Below are positions 16,387 through 24,590 of a stretch of 64,000 nucleotides of DNA, piece after piece (the first letter of the stretch is position 1; the number at the start of each line of letters is the position of its first letter). The notes beneath the pieces are model-generated. The model was given only the letters and a program-made list of their open reading frames with translations, was not told the DNA's origin and searched no databases. The stretch is from Variovorax sp037204085 (GTDB lineage Bacteria; Pseudomonadota; Gammaproteobacteria; Burkholderiales; Burkholderiaceae_C), in the NCBI RefSeq assembly GCF_037204085.1, contig NZ_JBBCBW010000008.1, positions 172,409-236,408 of the forward strand, read 5' to 3'. The position numbers and the translations under genes are program-made.

Positions 16387-19300
16387 CTACTTCATAGCCA
16401 AGTTGAGTTCGGCGCCCGGTTTCCAATCGGCGCCGCCTGCCTTGGTTTTCACGGCGCCGAGGAACAGGCGTTCGCTCGGGAGCTTTTGCGCCAGGAGGTA
16501 GTCGCGCACCACGGCGCCGCGCTCCACGGCCAGTTGCCGCATCGACTCTTCATCGACCGGAATGCTGGTGATCAGCAGGTTTTCCATTTCCTTCACCGGC
16601 AAGTCCCTGGCCAGCCCGACCATGTTGCGCGGCTTGGTGATGTCGGCGCGCTTGTATACGGCGGTCAGGAGCTCGGGGTATTCGGCATCGGTGACTGGCG
16701 GCACGTCGGTGCCCGCCTGGCCGCCGCGCACGGCCGCACGCCGCTTCTCGGCCTGGGCCAGTTGGCGCAGGCGCTGGCGCTGGTAGGCATCGCGCTCCTG
16801 CTCGAGGCTGGAAGTGCCGACCACCGTCATCTGGAGAGTCGGACGCTCCGCCAGGGCCTTGGCGACCTTGTCCAGACTTTCCTTGGCGCTCGCGCTGAGC
16901 ACCGAGCTGCCGGGTTCGAAGGTGATGGTGCTCGATTCACCGCTGCCCCCGCCGAGCCCACCGGTCAGCAGGCTGAACGGCGATGTCGCCGCTTTGACGA
17001 TGAGGTTGACGATGGCCTTGAAGATCAGCGGACCGATGCTGAACTGCGGATCGTTGAGCGAGCCGCGCAGCGGCAGGTCGACGTCGATCACGCCGTTGCG
17101 GTCGGCCAGCAGGGCTACCGCCAGCCGCACTGGCAGGCTGTTGGGTGCGCCCTGCACTTCGTCGCCGAACTGCAGCTGGTTGAGCACCAGCTTGTTGGTG
17201 GCCGTGAGCTGGCCGTCGGCCGCAATCTTGTAGTTGACGTCCATGCTCATCTTGCCGCGCTCGATGCCATGGCCCGAATAGCGCACCGAATATGGCGACA
17301 GCGGCGCCAGGTCGAGATCGCGCATCTTGGCCGTGATGTCGAGCTCGAGCGGCTTGGCCAGCGGGTTGAGCTTGCCGGTGATTTCCAGCGCCGCCGTCTG
17401 CTGCGCCTTGCCGCGCAGTTCCAGGTCGGCCAGCGCCGGGCGGCCGCTCTCGCCCTTGGGCGGGTTCGACGAGAAGGAACTGAGCTTGCCGGTCAGTTCG
17501 CTCAGGTCGGCCGAGTAATTGGGCTTGACGAACAGGTCGGTGAAGTCGATCCGCCCGTTGACCAGGCTCATCGGGCCGAAGTTGATGACCGGCTTGGGCC
17601 CAGTGTCGGCTTCGGCCTGCGCCGTTGCAACAGGCGCCGAGGCCGGCCTGGCCGGCTCGGGGCTGCCGCCGACCATGGCCTCGGCCGACGCCGGGGCGCC
17701 GCCGGACTGCGGCAAGGGCGCCGTGGTGGTGCTGGTTCCGCCCAGGCTCCTGCGGGTCTTTGCCTCGGCACTGGTTGCCGCCGCGGCATTGCCTTCCGCC
17801 TCACCCTTCTTGGTCAGGTTCAGCAGGTTCAGCCGCCCGGTGGGGTCGACGATCACACGGGCAAAAAAGTCGGTCAGGGTGGTTTCGCGCACGTCCACCG
17901 CCGGCGGCGCGTTGGGCGCCATGCTCACCTGGAGGCCGCGCAGACTCAGCGTCTTCCAGCTCAGCAGCTGGTTGGTGTTGCGGTCGAAACCGGGCGACTG
18001 GGTCAGCGAGATGCTGTTGGCGCGGAAATCGTCGAGCGCGGTGTCCCCGGCCAGCTTCAGGGTCATGCCGGCCGGTGCGCTTGCATAGCGCACGGTGCCG
18101 CGATAGCTCGCGAACGCGCGGCGAATGTCCACATTGAGGGCATCCGCGTAGTAGGCCTTGAAGGCATGGGCGGGAAAAGACGCCACCTCGAGCCGGCCTT
18201 CAGCCGAAAGCGGCTTAAGCACCACGTGGCCCTTGTAGTCGAAGCGGCCCGGCTCGGCCCGCCGCGAGCCGATGCGCCCTGAAATCTGCAGCGGCGACAC
18301 CGTGCTGGTCTCGGGCGCGACCTTCTGCGCGTTCAGGTTGAGCGCCGTGATCTCGACCGCCACAGGCGTTGCGCTGGCCTTGTCCGCATAGGAAAGCGTG
18401 CCGTTGTCGACCGCGAGCGTGCCGATGGTCAATGCCCACGGCCTGGTGTTGGCGCCCGGCGCTGCGGCCGCCGACCCGGCGCCCGCGGGCTTGGGCGCGG
18501 CCACCTTGGCCTCTGCCGTCGCGCCACCGGTGGGCGCCTTCAGCCAGCGCTCGAACATCCAGCGCTTTTCGCTGTCGCGCTCTATATGAACCTTCGGATT
18601 GGTGGCGGTGAAAGAAGCCACGTTCAGCGTGTGCTTCGTCATGTCGACCTCGGCGTCGACCAGTTCGAAGCGGCCGACGCTCGCCAGGGCGGTCTTCGCC
18701 TGGGTGAGCGCCAGGCCGTCGGCAGCCAGCCGCCGGGCCTTGAACTTGAGGTCGGGCTGGGCCCAGGCGATGTCGATCTGTCCGCTGAGCTTGCCGTCGA
18801 GCGTGGGCTCCAGGCTTTGCGCCAGATAGGGAGCCGCCAGCGACAGCGGCAGCGCGTCGACTTCGGTCTGCACATCGGCCATCTTGTCGGTGGCGCTGCC
18901 CTGGAACTTGAGGGTTGCGCCGGCGACGGCGGTGCTGCCGTTGAACTTGGCCGGCTTTTCCATGGGCCAGGTGACGCCGGTCACATCGAGGCCGAGAGCG
19001 CTCAGGTCGATGGCTGCGGTGGGATTGACGGTCTCGTCGCGCCAGCCGATGCGCCCGCCGCTGAGCGCGAGCTTGTCGACCTGGACCTTGAGCTTCGGTT
19101 TTTCAGGTGCCTTGCCGTCCGGAGCGCTTGCCGCGGCGGCGGGAGGAGCCGCTACTTTTTCGGCGGCCCCCGTGGTCGGATCGGTGGCCAGCAGGTTGAG
19201 TTGGCCCTTTGCATCGCGGGCGACCGCAAGCTGCGGAGCGGAGAGCGCAACTTCGCTCAGATGAAATACCGATTCCAGCGGCCGTACGTCGGCCAGCGCC

Positions 19301-20196
19301 AGCTTGAGCGACTCGAAGCCGAGCAAGTCTCGGCCGCGTGCATCGCCCAGCTTCGCGCCGCGGGCTTCGATGGTGCCGGTGATCTTCAGGCCGGGCGCGG
19401 CGGCCTGGGCAAAGTCGATTTTCAGGTCGGCATCCAGGCTGCCGGCCTGCAGCTTGACCGGCAAGCCGCCGGGTATGTAGCCCAGGTAGGGCACCAGGTC
19501 GAGCCCCTTGAACTGCACATGGGCGTCGGTCTTGCGACTTTCGGCGAACGGGGTTGTGAGCGCAGCCGAATCGAACTTGCTTCCGTTGAGGGTGAAGGCA
19601 AGCTTGGGCTCGGTGTTGATGTCGCGCTTGGAAGCCAGGTTGCTCAGGAACGGCACGTTGAGCACGAAGTCGCGCAGCTCGTGCTTGCGCTTGACGGTCT
19701 GGTCGTCGAAATCGACCGCGCCGTTCTTGATGGATATGTTGTAGATCGCGAAGCGCGCGGGCTCGGTCTTGGGGTCGGGCGGCGGGCCGGCCGCGAGCTT
19801 GGCCACGATGTCGTCGATGTCGTACTTGCCGTCGGCAAGGTGCGTGAGGAGGATGGCCGGCGACTCGACCGACACCGCATCGATCACCGGCGCCAGGCGC
19901 AAGAGCGACTGCAGCTCGGCGTCGGCATAGATGCGCTTGACGGCCACCTGGGGCCGGCTGCCGTCGGCCGTGGCAATGCTCAGATCGTTCAGCGCGAGTT
20001 CGAGGGTCCAGGGCTTGAAGTCGATCTTGCCCACGGTGACCTGCCGGCCGAGCTTCTCGCTTGCGATCTTCTGGATCTGGCTCTTGGCGATGGGCGGAAC
20101 AGCGAGCCACGCAATGGCCCACAAGGCCAGAAGAACCAGCAAGGCGGCGATCCCACGCCGCATCCATTTGTTTTGTTTGAGCGAAGCTACATCCAT
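16387..20196 (-). CDS. Giant DUF748 (AsmA-like) envelope protein
   Basis: A 1269-residue protein anchored by one N-terminal helix (about 13-35, RGIAALLVLLALWAIAWLAV) and otherwise predicted to be beta-rich and periplasmic. Repeated segments such as LALNDLSIATADG, FTLNGSKFD and MDVNYKIAADG are typical of DUF748/AsmA-like proteins, which include bridge-like lipid carriers between inner and outer membrane. The last 200 residues (ITFEPGSSVLSASAKESLDKVAKAL) look like an OmpA-type peptidoglycan-binding fold. Pro/Ala-rich low-complexity inserts lie near 560-600 and 820-880. Start ATG 20196 is preferred over a TTG at 20214. No operon partner. Confidence 0.85.
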   Translation of the reverse strand: MDVASLKQNKWMRRGIAALLVLLALWAIAWLAVPPIAKSQIQKIASEKLGRQVTVGKIDFKPWTLELALNDLSIATADGSRPQVAVKRIYADAELQSLLRLAPVIDAVSVESPAILLTHLADGKYDIDDIVAKLAAGPPPDPKTEPARFAIYNISIKNGAVDFDDQTVKRKHELRDFVLNVPFLSNLASKRDINTEPKLAFTLNGSKFDSAALTTPFAESRKTDAHVQFKGLDLVPYLGYIPGGLPVKLQAGSLDADLKIDFAQAAAPGLKITGTIEARGAKLGDARGRDLLGFESLKLALADVRPLESVFHLSEVALSAPQLAVARDAKGQLNLLATDPTTGAAEKVAAPPAAAASAPDGKAPEKPKLKVQVDKLALSGGRIGWRDETVNPTAAIDLSALGLDVTGVTWPMEKPAKFNGSTAVAGATLKFQGSATDKMADVQTEVDALPLSLAAPYLAQSLEPTLDGKLSGQIDIAWAQPDLKFKARRLAADGLALTQAKTALASVGRFELVDAEVDMTKHTLNVASFTATNPKVHIERDSEKRWMFERWLKAPTGGATAEAKVAAPKPAGAGSAAAAPGANTRPWALTIGTLAVDNGTLSYADKASATPVAVEITALNLNAQKVAPETSTVSPLQISGRIGSRRAEPGRFDYKGHVVLKPLSAEGRLEVASFPAHAFKAYYADALNVDIRRAFASYRGTVRYASAPAGMTLKLAGDTALDDFRANSISLTQSPGFDRNTNQLLSWKTLSLRGLQVSMAPNAPPAVDVRETTLTDFFARVIVDPTGRLNLLNLTKKGEAEGNAAAATSAEAKTRRSLGGTSTTTAPLPQSGGAPASAEAMVGGSPEPARPASAPVATAQAEADTGPKPVINFGPMSLVNGRIDFTDLFVKPNYSADLSELTGKLSSFSSNPPKGESGRPALADLELRGKAQQTAALEITGKLNPLAKPLELDITAKMRDLDLAPLSPYSVRYSGHGIERGKMSMDVNYKIAADGQLTATNKLVLNQLQFGDEVQGAPNSLPVRLAVALLADRNGVIDVDLPLRGSLNDPQFSIGPLIFKAIVNLIVKAATSPFSLLTGGLGGGSGESSTITFEPGSSVLSASAKESLDKVAKALAERPTLQMTVVGTSSLEQERDAYQRQRLRQLAQAEKRRAAVRGGQAGTDVPPVTDAEYPELLTAVYKRADITKPRNMVGLARDLPVKEMENLLITSIPVDEESMRQLAVERGAVVRDYLLAQKLPSERLFLGAVKTKAGGADWKPGAELNLAMK

Positions 20197-20230
20197 CGCG
20201 GGAGTGTGCCGCAAAGAGAAGCAAAGCCAG

Positions 20231-20276
20231 AAACAAGAAAGCCCGGCAATTCGACGAAAGTCTCATTACCGGGCTT
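20231..20276 (-). terminator. Orphan Rho-independent terminator
   Basis: Arms AAGCCCGG and CCGGGCTT (8 bp, 22-nt loop); only on the minus strand is the stem followed by a T-rich tract (TTTCTTGTTT). No annotated minus-strand gene lies to its right, so it would terminate an unannotated transcript starting between about 20290 and 20560. Confidence 0.6.
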
Positions 20277-20541
20277 GATGGCGGGCATAAGACCCATGCC
20301 ATCGTTTCGCGCGACCGGAAGTCAATGGTTCCTGCCGTGCTGGCAGCAAGAGATTGCCGCCGTGGATCCTCCATCGTTCGAGCCCTTGACTTGCACCTCG
20401 GGCTGCCGGATTTCGGAAAACCGCCTGAGAACTCAGGCGTGTTCAGATTAGGCGCCGCACGCTTGCATTGCAATGCCCGCATCCAAGGGATTTCCCTGTT
20501 GCTTCGAATCAAAAAGTTGGATTTGTTTAAATATGTAATCA

Positions 20542-20563
20542 CATAAGGGAATGAATCCTTATG
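20542..20563. promoter_or_regulatory. Inverted repeat next to the transglycosylase promoter
   Basis: CATAAGG-N8-CCTTATG, two perfect 7-bp arms, ending one base before the -35 box at 20565. Size and position fit an operator for an activator or repressor dimer. The cognate regulator is unknown. Confidence 0.5.
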
Positions 20564-20564
20564 C

Positions 20565-20592
20565 TTGACCGAGTATTTAGCCACGCTAGAAT
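20565..20592 (+). promoter_or_regulatory. Sigma-70 promoter of the transglycosylase gene
   Basis: TTGACC, 16-nt spacer, TAGAAT. Both boxes match the consensus in five of six or four of six positions. Transcription would start near 20599 and run about 190 nt before the ATG at 20789. Confidence 0.6.
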
Positions 20593-20788
20593 CCGCCTGC
20601 CCCTGGCCTGCCCCAGACCCAGCAGGGGCCCCTGAACCCGCTGCCGAATTCCCACGGCTTGATCAGGTCGCCGCGCCCTCACCCCTACACCTCCACGCGC
20701 GGAGCCTGATTCGTACCAATCAAGCGCCGCTGCCTCATCCGTCGTCCTCCGGGCGCTGCGATCAGGTGCCGCATAGAAAGGAAGAGCG

Positions 20789-21640
20789 ATGAACAAGGCG
20801 TTTGATGCCACAGCCCGCGGGCTAAGGACCTTTGCGTCCGATGTGGCAGACGGCTTTTTTGAAATCACCCACAACGGGTTTGCACTGGTCGGCCTGGCTA
20901 TTGTGTTCGCGGCTCTCGCCCTGGTGGCGCGGCCTGATCTGCGCCAGACCGGCGAAGAGCAGCTCATGGGCTGGCTCCAGTCGCGCAAGCCTGCGCCCGA
21001 GCCAACCGACCTGGAGCCGACGGCCATCGTGCGCACCACGGCCGCGAGCCCCGGCGACCTGCCCAAGCAGCAAGCCGCGGTGGCCTACTGGCTCAGCAAG
21101 AAGTACCGCGTGGCGGCCGAGCCGCTCAGCGTGCTCGTCGCAGAGGCGTACCAACTGGGCAAGCGCACCAAGCTCGACCCGACGCTGATCCTGGCCATCA
21201 TGGCGGTCGAATCGAGCTTCAACCCGTTCGCGCAGAGCCACGTGGGCGCGCAGGGCCTGATGCAGGTCATGACCCGCGTTCACGGCGACAAATATGAAAG
21301 CGCCGGCGGCACGCTCACCGCTTTCGACCCCGTGACCAACATGCGCGTCGGCGTGAAAGTGCTGCAGGAATGCATCGCCCGCGCCGGTTCGCTCGAAGGC
21401 GGCCTGCGCTACTACGTGGGCGCAGCCAATCTCGACGACGACGGCGGCTATGCCAACAAGGTGCTGGCCGAGCACGAGCGGCTGCTGCAGGTGGCCAACG
21501 GCCGCAACCCGCCGACCACGACCGCGCCCATCGTCCGCGCACAGCCGATCCCCATCGCTGTACCGCCGAAGCCGGAGCAAGCTGCCGAGCCGGTGGTGGC
21601 CGATCCTCAAAAAGTCGCACTGCTTTCCGAGGTTTCCTGA
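20789..21640 (+). CDS. Membrane-anchored lytic transglycosylase (SLT domain)
   Basis: A 283-residue protein with one N-terminal membrane helix (about 30-47) and a periplasmic SLT domain. The catalytic glutamate is Glu141 in MAVESSFNP, followed by GLMQVM (156-161) and the YVGAA motif near 210, the standard soluble-lytic-transglycosylase pattern. It cleaves peptidoglycan between MurNAc and GlcNAc with formation of the anhydro ring. The last 50 residues are Pro/Ala-rich. AAGGAAGAG just before ATG 20789 is a good ribosome binding site. It has its own promoter; the glyA riboswitch begins about 45 nt after its stop. Confidence 0.92.
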   Translation: MNKAFDATARGLRTFASDVADGFFEITHNGFALVGLAIVFAALALVARPDLRQTGEEQLMGWLQSRKPAPEPTDLEPTAIVRTTAASPGDLPKQQAAVAYWLSKKYRVAAEPLSVLVAEAYQLGKRTKLDPTLILAIMAVESSFNPFAQSHVGAQGLMQVMTRVHGDKYESAGGTLTAFDPVTNMRVGVKVLQECIARAGSLEGGLRYYVGAANLDDDGGYANKVLAEHERLLQVANGRNPPTTTAPIVRAQPIPIAVPPKPEQAAEPVVADPQKVALLSEVS

Positions 21641-21685
21641 GCCCCTGCCCCATGGGCAAAACCATGGGGTGAGCTACACTCCGTT

Positions 21686-21805
21686 CCGTACGCGACTGGC
21701 GATAGGCGCAGCACCTCCAAAGGTGCCATGCGCTGACGTGGAATACCACTGGGAAGCGTGCCGCCTGGCATCCATTCAGGCGTTCAGCCGTTCGCCTGGG
21801 CAGCC
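21686..21805 (+). ncRNA. ZTP riboswitch (pfl motif) of glyA
   Basis: The sequence has the conserved pfl/ZTP features: GCGACTGGCG near 21692-21702, a variable stem (GCACCTCCAAAGGTGC), the stem GTGGAATACCAC followed by TGGGAAGCG, the CCGCCTGG stretch, and the terminal GTTCGCCTGGGCA. These riboswitches sense ZTP/ZMP, which accumulate when 10-formyl-THF is short, and switch on one-carbon genes; glyA is a classic target. It lies directly in front of glyA on the same strand. Boundaries are approximate. Transcription probably starts near a TACACT box at 21675-21680. Confidence 0.88.
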
Positions 21806-21849
21806 CTTGTTTGGTTGAAGAACAAGGACCTCGTCTTCAAAGGACTGCC
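21799..21849 (+). promoter_or_regulatory. Expression platform pairing with the glyA ribosome binding site
   Basis: GGCAGCCCTT (21799-21808), which includes the last bases of the aptamer, can pair with AAGGACTGCC (21840-21849), the glyA Shine-Dalgarno region, with one C-A mismatch in ten. A competing hairpin CCTTGTT/AACAAGG spans 21805-21827. This supports control at translation: ligand-bound aptamer holds GGGCA and frees the ribosome site. Confidence 0.55.
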
Positions 21850-23094
21850 ATGTACCAACGCAATATCCTGGTCGAACAGACCGATCCCGAAATCTGGGCT
21901 GCCATCCAGGCCGAAAACGCACGCCAGGAACACCACATCGAGCTCATCGCGAGCGAAAACTACGCCTCGCCGGCCGTCATGGCCGCGCAGGGCTCGCAGC
22001 TCACCAACAAATACGCCGAAGGCTACCCGGGCAAGCGCTACTACGGCGGCTGCGAGCATGTCGACGTGGCCGAGCAGCTGGCCATCGACCGCATCAAGCA
22101 GATTTTCGGCGCCGACGCCGCCAACGTGCAGCCGCATTGCGGCGCATCGGCCAACGAGGCCGTGATGCTGGCCTTTTTGAAGCCCGGCGACACCATCATG
22201 GGCATGAGCCTGGCCGAAGGCGGCCACCTCACGCACGGCATGCCCCTCAACATGAGCGGCAAGTGGTTCAACGTGGTGAGCTACGGCCTGGACGCCAACG
22301 AAGCCATCGACTACGACGCAATGGAGAGCAAGGCGCACGAGCACATGCCCAAGCTCATCATCGCCGGCGCCTCGGCTTATTCGCTGCGCATCGATTTCGA
22401 ACGCTTCGCCAAGGTAGCCAAGGACGTGGGCGCGATCTTCATGGTCGACATTGCCCACTACGCAGGCCTTGTGGCCGCGGGCGTCTACCCCAACCCTGTG
22501 CCGCATGCCGACGTGGTGACCTCCACCACGCACAAGAGCCTGCGCGGCCCGCGCGGCGGCATCATCCTGATGAAGTCGCAGCACGAGAAAGCCATCAACA
22601 GCGCCATCTTCCCGGGCCTGCAAGGCGGCCCGCTGATGCACGTGATTGCCGCCAAGGCTGTCGCCTTCAAGGAAGCCATGACGCCGGAGTTCAAGGCCTA
22701 CCAGCAGCAGGTGGTCAAGAACGCCCAGATCGTGGCCGACACCCTCACCGAGCGCGGCCTGCGCATCGTGAGCGGGCGCACCGAAAGCCACGTGATGCTG
22801 GTCGACCTGCGCTCCAAGGGCATTACCGGCAAGGAAGCCGAAGCCGTGCTGGGCGCCGCCCACATGACGATCAACAAGAACGCGATCCCCAACGACCCTG
22901 AAAAGCCGATGGTGACCAGCGGCGTTCGCATCGGCACACCCGCCATGACGACGCGCGGCTTCAAGGACGAAGAAGCCCGCATCACGGCGAACCTGGTGGC
23001 CGACGTGCTCGAGAACCCGCGCGATGCGGCCAACATCGATGCGGTGCGCGCCAAGGTGCATGCGCTCACGAGCCGCTTCCCTGTCTACCGCTGA
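21850..23094 (+). CDS. glyA: Serine hydroxymethyltransferase
   Basis: A 414-residue PLP enzyme that interconverts serine and glycine and loads one-carbon units on tetrahydrofolate. Visible: ASENYASPAVMAAQGS near the N-terminus, YYGGCEHVD, the PLP lysine in STTHKSLRGPRGG (about residue 229), and the C-terminal TSGVRIGTPAMTTRGF. Length is standard. The start ATG 21850 follows AAAGGACTGCC; a GTG-type upstream extension overlaps the riboswitch and is rejected. Controlled by the ZTP riboswitch. nrdR follows 21 nt downstream, so one-carbon and deoxynucleotide control genes share a transcript. Confidence 0.98.
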   Translation: MYQRNILVEQTDPEIWAAIQAENARQEHHIELIASENYASPAVMAAQGSQLTNKYAEGYPGKRYYGGCEHVDVAEQLAIDRIKQIFGADAANVQPHCGASANEAVMLAFLKPGDTIMGMSLAEGGHLTHGMPLNMSGKWFNVVSYGLDANEAIDYDAMESKAHEHMPKLIIAGASAYSLRIDFERFAKVAKDVGAIFMVDIAHYAGLVAAGVYPNPVPHADVVTSTTHKSLRGPRGGIILMKSQHEKAINSAIFPGLQGGPLMHVIAAKAVAFKEAMTPEFKAYQQQVVKNAQIVADTLTERGLRIVSGRTESHVMLVDLRSKGITGKEAEAVLGAAHMTINKNAIPNDPEKPMVTSGVRIGTPAMTTRGFKDEEARITANLVADVLENPRDAANIDAVRAKVHALTSRFPVYR

Positions 23095-23115
23095 TCGTCC
23101 GCAAGACCTGGCCGC

Positions 23116-23559
23116 ATGAAATGCCCTTTTTGCGGTCATCTTGAAACGCAGGTCGTCGAGACCCGTGTTTCGGAAGACGCCGACTTCGTGCGCAGGCGCC
23201 GCCAGTGCAGCGCCTGCGACAAGCGCTTTACAACGTACGAGCGCCCGGACGTGAACTTTCCGGTCGTTGTGAAGAAGGACGGCAGCCGCGCCGACTTCGA
23301 CTCGACCAAGGTACGCGCCTCGATGATGCTGGCGCTGCGCAAGCGGCCGGTGAGCATCGAGCAGATCGACAACGCGCTGCTGCGCATCGAGCAGAAGCTG
23401 CTGGCCAGCGGCCTGCGCGAAATCGATTCGACCAAGGTTGGCGAGCTTGTCATGCGCGAGCTCAAGAAGCTCGACAAGGTGGCCTACGTGCGCTTTGCCT
23501 CGGTGTACCGCAGCTTCGAGGACGTGGACGAGTTCAGGCAGCTGCTGCGGGACATTTGA
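23116..23559 (+). CDS. nrdR: Transcriptional repressor NrdR
   Basis: A 147-residue repressor of ribonucleotide reductase genes. It has a zinc ribbon at the N-terminus (Cys3, Cys6, Cys31, Cys34; CPFCG and CSACDKRF) and an ATP-cone domain from about residue 49 (VVKKDGSRADFDSTKVRASM). The ATP cone senses ATP/dATP and sets the oligomer that binds NrdR boxes. Length is typical (about 150). Directly downstream of glyA, an arrangement found in many proteobacteria. Confidence 0.97.
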   Translation: MKCPFCGHLETQVVETRVSEDADFVRRRRQCSACDKRFTTYERPDVNFPVVVKKDGSRADFDSTKVRASMMLALRKRPVSIEQIDNALLRIEQKLLASGLREIDSTKVGELVMRELKKLDKVAYVRFASVYRSFEDVDEFRQLLRDI

Positions 23560-23592
23560 GCAAGCGGCGTCGCGGCAAGCCCCGGCGCCCGT

Positions 23593-24159
23593 TCATTTGC
23601 CGACGCTGCCGCACACGCCGCTTCCGCACTCACCCCGGACATCCGGGTTGCAGACCCTGGCGCGGCCCGACGCGGACACCACAATCGAAGCTCTGCGGCC
23701 CGACTCGGCTTTCAGCGTCAGGCATCCGGCGCCGAAGCCCGTGCCGCCCGCCCGGCGCGAGAAGCCATTGCTGTCGTAGTCCAGCCCCCGCACGAATCCA
23801 TCTCCAAGCGCTGCGTCGACGCTCACCCCGTTCGGAAGCTTTTCGAACTTGCGCACCGTTTGCATTGCACTTTCCGGCCCGGCCTGCACGGCCCAGCCGC
23901 TCGACCAGTCGCTGCCCGCGAGGGCGCCCACATGCACCTTCTGCGAACGCTGGATGGCCTCGGTGCGGGCCAGGTTCAGCGCGGCCACGAAACCGCTCGA
24001 AGCTGCGGCAAGCCGCTGGTTGAGCAGCAGATCGCGAAACGCGGGAACGGCTAGCGAGCCCAGGATCGTCATGATGGCCACCACGGCCATCAATTCGACG
24101 AGGGTGAATCCGCCTGATGCGACGCTCGCGCACATGGCGCATCGCCGGCCACTCCTCAT
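23593..24159 (-). CDS. fimT: Type IV pilus minor pseudopilin, FimT/GspH
   Basis: A 188-residue minor pilin. The prepilin peptidase site is ASGG/FTLVELM (cleavage after Gly17), with Glu at +5, followed by the hydrophobic assembly helix and the FimT/GspH-type LAAASSGFVAALNLARTEAIQR segment. The C-terminal beta domain has Cys residues that could form a disulfide. Start ATG 24159 overlaps the pilE-like stop (ATGA), so it is translationally coupled. In Acinetobacter and others FimT binds DNA during natural transformation; here that is only possible. Last gene of the minor-pilin operon. Confidence 0.9.
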   Translation of the reverse strand: MRSGRRCAMCASVASGGFTLVELMAVVAIMTILGSLAVPAFRDLLLNQRLAAASSGFVAALNLARTEAIQRSQKVHVGALAGSDWSSGWAVQAGPESAMQTVRKFEKLPNGVSVDAALGDGFVRGLDYDSNGFSRRAGGTGFGAGCLTLKAESGRRASIVVSASGRARVCNPDVRGECGSGVCGSVGK

Positions 24160-24590
24160 TGCCAGCACCTGGCGCCCGCCGTGCCATTGCAGCCCTTGTC
24201 TCCCATGCTGTCGATCCAGAGGGCTCCGACCTCCGGATCGGCGTAGCCGGGCTTCGGGGTTGCCGTGAGCCTGATGCAGCGCTCGATGGTGCCCTGCCCC
24301 TCGCAATTGCCGCTCTCGACGAGGTACTTGCCGCCCGCACCTCCCTCGCCGGATCCGCCTTCGTAGCGCTTGTACTGCCCGGCCATGGTGTATTGCCGCT
24401 CTTGCTGCTGCATCTGCTGCATCAGGGCGGAGCGCGCTTCGGTGCGCCAGCCCTTGCGCATGAAGTCCATGTACGACGGATAGGAGATGGCGGCCAGGAT
24501 GGCGAGGATCGCGACCACGATCATCAATTCGATGAGCGTGAAGCCGCGAATGCGAGTGGCGGTGCCGTTTGCCGGCGTGGCGGCTTTCAT
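24156..24590 (-). CDS. pilE: Type IV pilin-like protein PilE (minor pilin)
   Basis: A 144-residue pilin-family protein. The class III leader is 16 residues long, cleaved at RIRG/FTLIELMIVVAILAILA, with Glu+5. The rest is typical of PilE minor pilins of the pilVWXY1E cluster (YPSYMDFMRKGWRTEARSALMQ, then a C-terminal Cys pair Cys...Cys in the D-region). Small for a major pilin, so a minor subunit is likely. Its ATG overlaps the pilY1 stop and its stop overlaps fimT. Confidence 0.9.
   Translation of the reverse strand: MKAATPANGTATRIRGFTLIELMIVVAILAILAAISYPSYMDFMRKGWRTEARSALMQQMQQQERQYTMAGQYKRYEGGSGEGGAGGKYLVESGNCEGQGTIERCIRLTATPKPGYADPEVGALWIDSMGDKGCNGTAGARCWQ

Larger units (their letters stand above)
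20197..20788. other. Regulatory-rich intergenic region before the transglycosylase gene
   Basis: About 590 bp with no convincing gene. From left to right it holds a minus-strand terminator (20231-20276) with no gene feeding it, an 18-bp palindrome at 20422-20439 (CGCCTGAG-AA-CTCAGGCG), a 12-bp palindrome GCATTGCAATGC at 20465-20476, an AT-rich stretch, an inverted repeat (20542-20563) and a sigma-70 promoter (20565-20592), leaving a leader of about 190 nt before the next gene. A small RNA or small gene on the minus strand is possible. Confidence 0.5.

Noticed and set aside
16285..18282. 665-codon plus-strand frame
   Set aside because: Antisense shadow of the DUF748 gene.
20365..20400. GTTCGAGCC resembling a tRNA T-loop
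   Set aside because: No acceptor or anticodon stem can be built around it.
21648..21669. CCCCATGG-N6-CCATGGGG hairpin as a terminator of the transglycosylase gene
   Set aside because: The stem is perfect but no T-tract follows on either strand.
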